DNA of 6,089 bases from Arachidicoccus sp050436765 (GTDB taxonomy: Bacteria; Bacteroidota; Bacteroidia; Chitinophagales; Chitinophagaceae): positions 1 to 6,089 of the forward strand of contig NZ_JBNQGD010000364.1 in the NCBI RefSeq assembly GCF_050436765.1, given 5' to 3'. The position numbers and the translations under genes are program-made. The notes beneath the pieces are model-generated. The model was not told the origin of the DNA. It did not search any database and saw nothing but the letters and a program-made list of their open reading frames with translations. This document shows, piece after piece, positions 5,265 through 6,089 of the stretch; positions within the stretch are counted from its first letter, which is position 1; each line of letters opens with the position of its first letter.

Positions 5265-6089
5265 ATGAATAATTATAAAAAGATTTATAGCTCTTTTATT
5301 ATTATCTTTGAGTCTAAGCTTTATACTCAATACACCAAATAGCTCGATTTTAAGGGCACTAACGAAGCAACACCCAAATATGGTTCACTTATCAGTGATA
5401 GCACTTACTTCTATAGAATGACAAACTATGAGTGTGCAAATAATGATGACGGTATTTTGAAAATAAAATTTATCGATAAAAGTTCTACCGATATGTACAA
5501 TTTTAGCGAGGTTGATGGAATGCAGTCTTATGATTCGCTTATCAGCGATGGCACGTACTTCTATGGAATAGCAACATATGGCGGCGTGAGCAATAACGGC
5601 GATATCTTTAAAATAAAAATTGCTGATAATAGCTTTACCAGTATGCATGATTTTAATGGGGCTGATGGAAGCCAGCCTCAGGGTCCACTTATCAGTGATG
5701 GCATTTACCTGTATGGAATGACAACTTCGGGTGGTGCGAATAATGGGGGGAATGTTTTTAAAATAAAGATTATCGATAATAGCTTTTCAAGCCTGTACGA
5801 TTTTAGTGAAGGGGACGGACGACGGCCTTATGGTTCGCTTATCAGCGATGGTACTTATCTCTATGGAATGACAAGGTCTGTCGGCTCAAACAGCAAGGGC
5901 AGTATTTTTAAGCTAAAAATTGACGATAACAGTTTCACGAGCATGTACGATTATAGCACAGTTGATGAAGAGGATCCTAGTGGTCCGTCTATCGTCGATG
6001 GTACTTATATCTTTGGAAGGACAGTGCTTGAGGTTCTATGAGCGCTGGAGTCTTATGCAGCTATGTTGAATTTGTGTTGGACGGTTGCC
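5265..6089 (+). pseudogene. GloVer tandem-repeat secreted protein (TIGR03803-type), frameshifted, runs off right edge
   Basis: The repeat matches the Gloeobacter/Verrucomicrobia (GloVer, TIGR03803) motif: DG-x-x-P-x-x-x-LI near the start, then G-x-Y-x-YG-x-T, then GG-x-N-x-x-G-x-x-FKI. Such proteins are exported, predicted beta-propeller-like, and in Bacteroidota often carry a C-terminal secretion tag. ATG 5265 (or in-frame 5253) opens MNNYK; a one-base shift at an A run then gives a good signal peptide, RFIALLLLSLSLSFILN. A shift back is needed before DFKGTNEATPKYGSL at 5346, because the ATG frame meets TAG 5340-5342. From there the repeat frame is clean to a TGA at 6039-6041. Repeat sense continues after one more shift near 6025-6032 as GSMSAGVLCSY to the edge. 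Unit 1 is the most diverged (YRMTNYECAN where others have YGMTTSGGAN). Function of the whole protein is unknown. Confidence 0.75.
5346..6041 (+). repeat. Five in-register coding repeats, 150-base period
   Basis: The anchor codon before ISD or IVD in each unit starts at 5388, 5538, 5688, 5838 and 5988, exactly 150 bases (50 residues) apart. The consensus is close to DGxxPxGSLISDGTYLYGMT, followed by GGxNNxGxIFKIKI and DNSFTSMYDF. Units 2-4 are most alike; unit 1 carries one extra residue before its anchor and unit 5 is cut by the stop. The constant phase between anchors shows selection kept length and frame until recently. Confidence 0.9.

Noticed and set aside
5385..5648. Minus-strand 87-codon open frame
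   Set aside because: It is antisense to the GloVer repeats; the repeat pattern itself keeps the opposite frame open.
1..6089. CRISPR array, tRNA or rRNA genes
   Set aside because: No regularly spaced non-coding repeats, cloverleaf-like segments or conserved rRNA stretches were seen; the only regular repeat is the protein-coding one at the right end.

Overview
The window is AT-rich, has almost no Shine-Dalgarno sequences, and carries several families typical of Bacteroidota: an ECF sigma factor with a KTxENHxxxAL-type region 4, DUF6922 and DUF6577 proteins beside an AbiEii toxin, a GloVer tandem-repeat exoprotein and a cystathionine beta-synthase-like enzyme ending in FHDHGSRYVGK. My best guess is a Chitinophagaceae-like member of Bacteroidota. 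This rests on family content only; there is no rRNA or marker gene to confirm it.

Layout. Positions 1-962 (minus) hold the first 320 residues of an intact PLP enzyme of the cystathionine beta-synthase type, running off the left edge. From 941 to 1141 (minus) lies an orphan reading frame with no start. It abuts, tail-outward, a plus-strand C-terminal remnant of a DUF6577 protein (1144-1524). A frameshifted ECF sigma factor follows on the minus strand (1551-2149), then a gene-poor stretch holding a degraded second copy of the start of the PLP enzyme (2343-2462, minus). A decayed secreted protein, possibly TlpA-like, covers 2524-2944. Positions 3061-4124 are an antitoxin-toxin pair: DUF6922 (open, but with only a TTG start) followed 5 bases later by an AbiEii/AbiGii nucleotidyltransferase with one in-frame TAG after the active-site motif. 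4241-4603 is an unrecognised frame that continues past two stops to 4819. 4604-5252 otherwise has no convincing gene. 5265 to the right edge is a GloVer-repeat exoprotein with five units at an exact 150-base spacing between anchor positions, broken by frameshifts near its start and near 6030.

Together this looks like a gene graveyard between one housekeeping-type gene and a surface-protein gene. Almost every accessory gene is truncated, frameshifted or interrupted. The toxin-antitoxin pieces probably mark an old mobile or defence locus. Several breaks are single-base changes near A runs, so sequencing or assembly error is a real alternative for those. It cannot explain the truncated DUF6577 remnant, the orphan frame or the partial enzyme duplicate. 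I see no complete novel system. The items most worth checking are the silenced toxin beside an open antitoxin, the degraded enzyme paralogue and the repeat protein.
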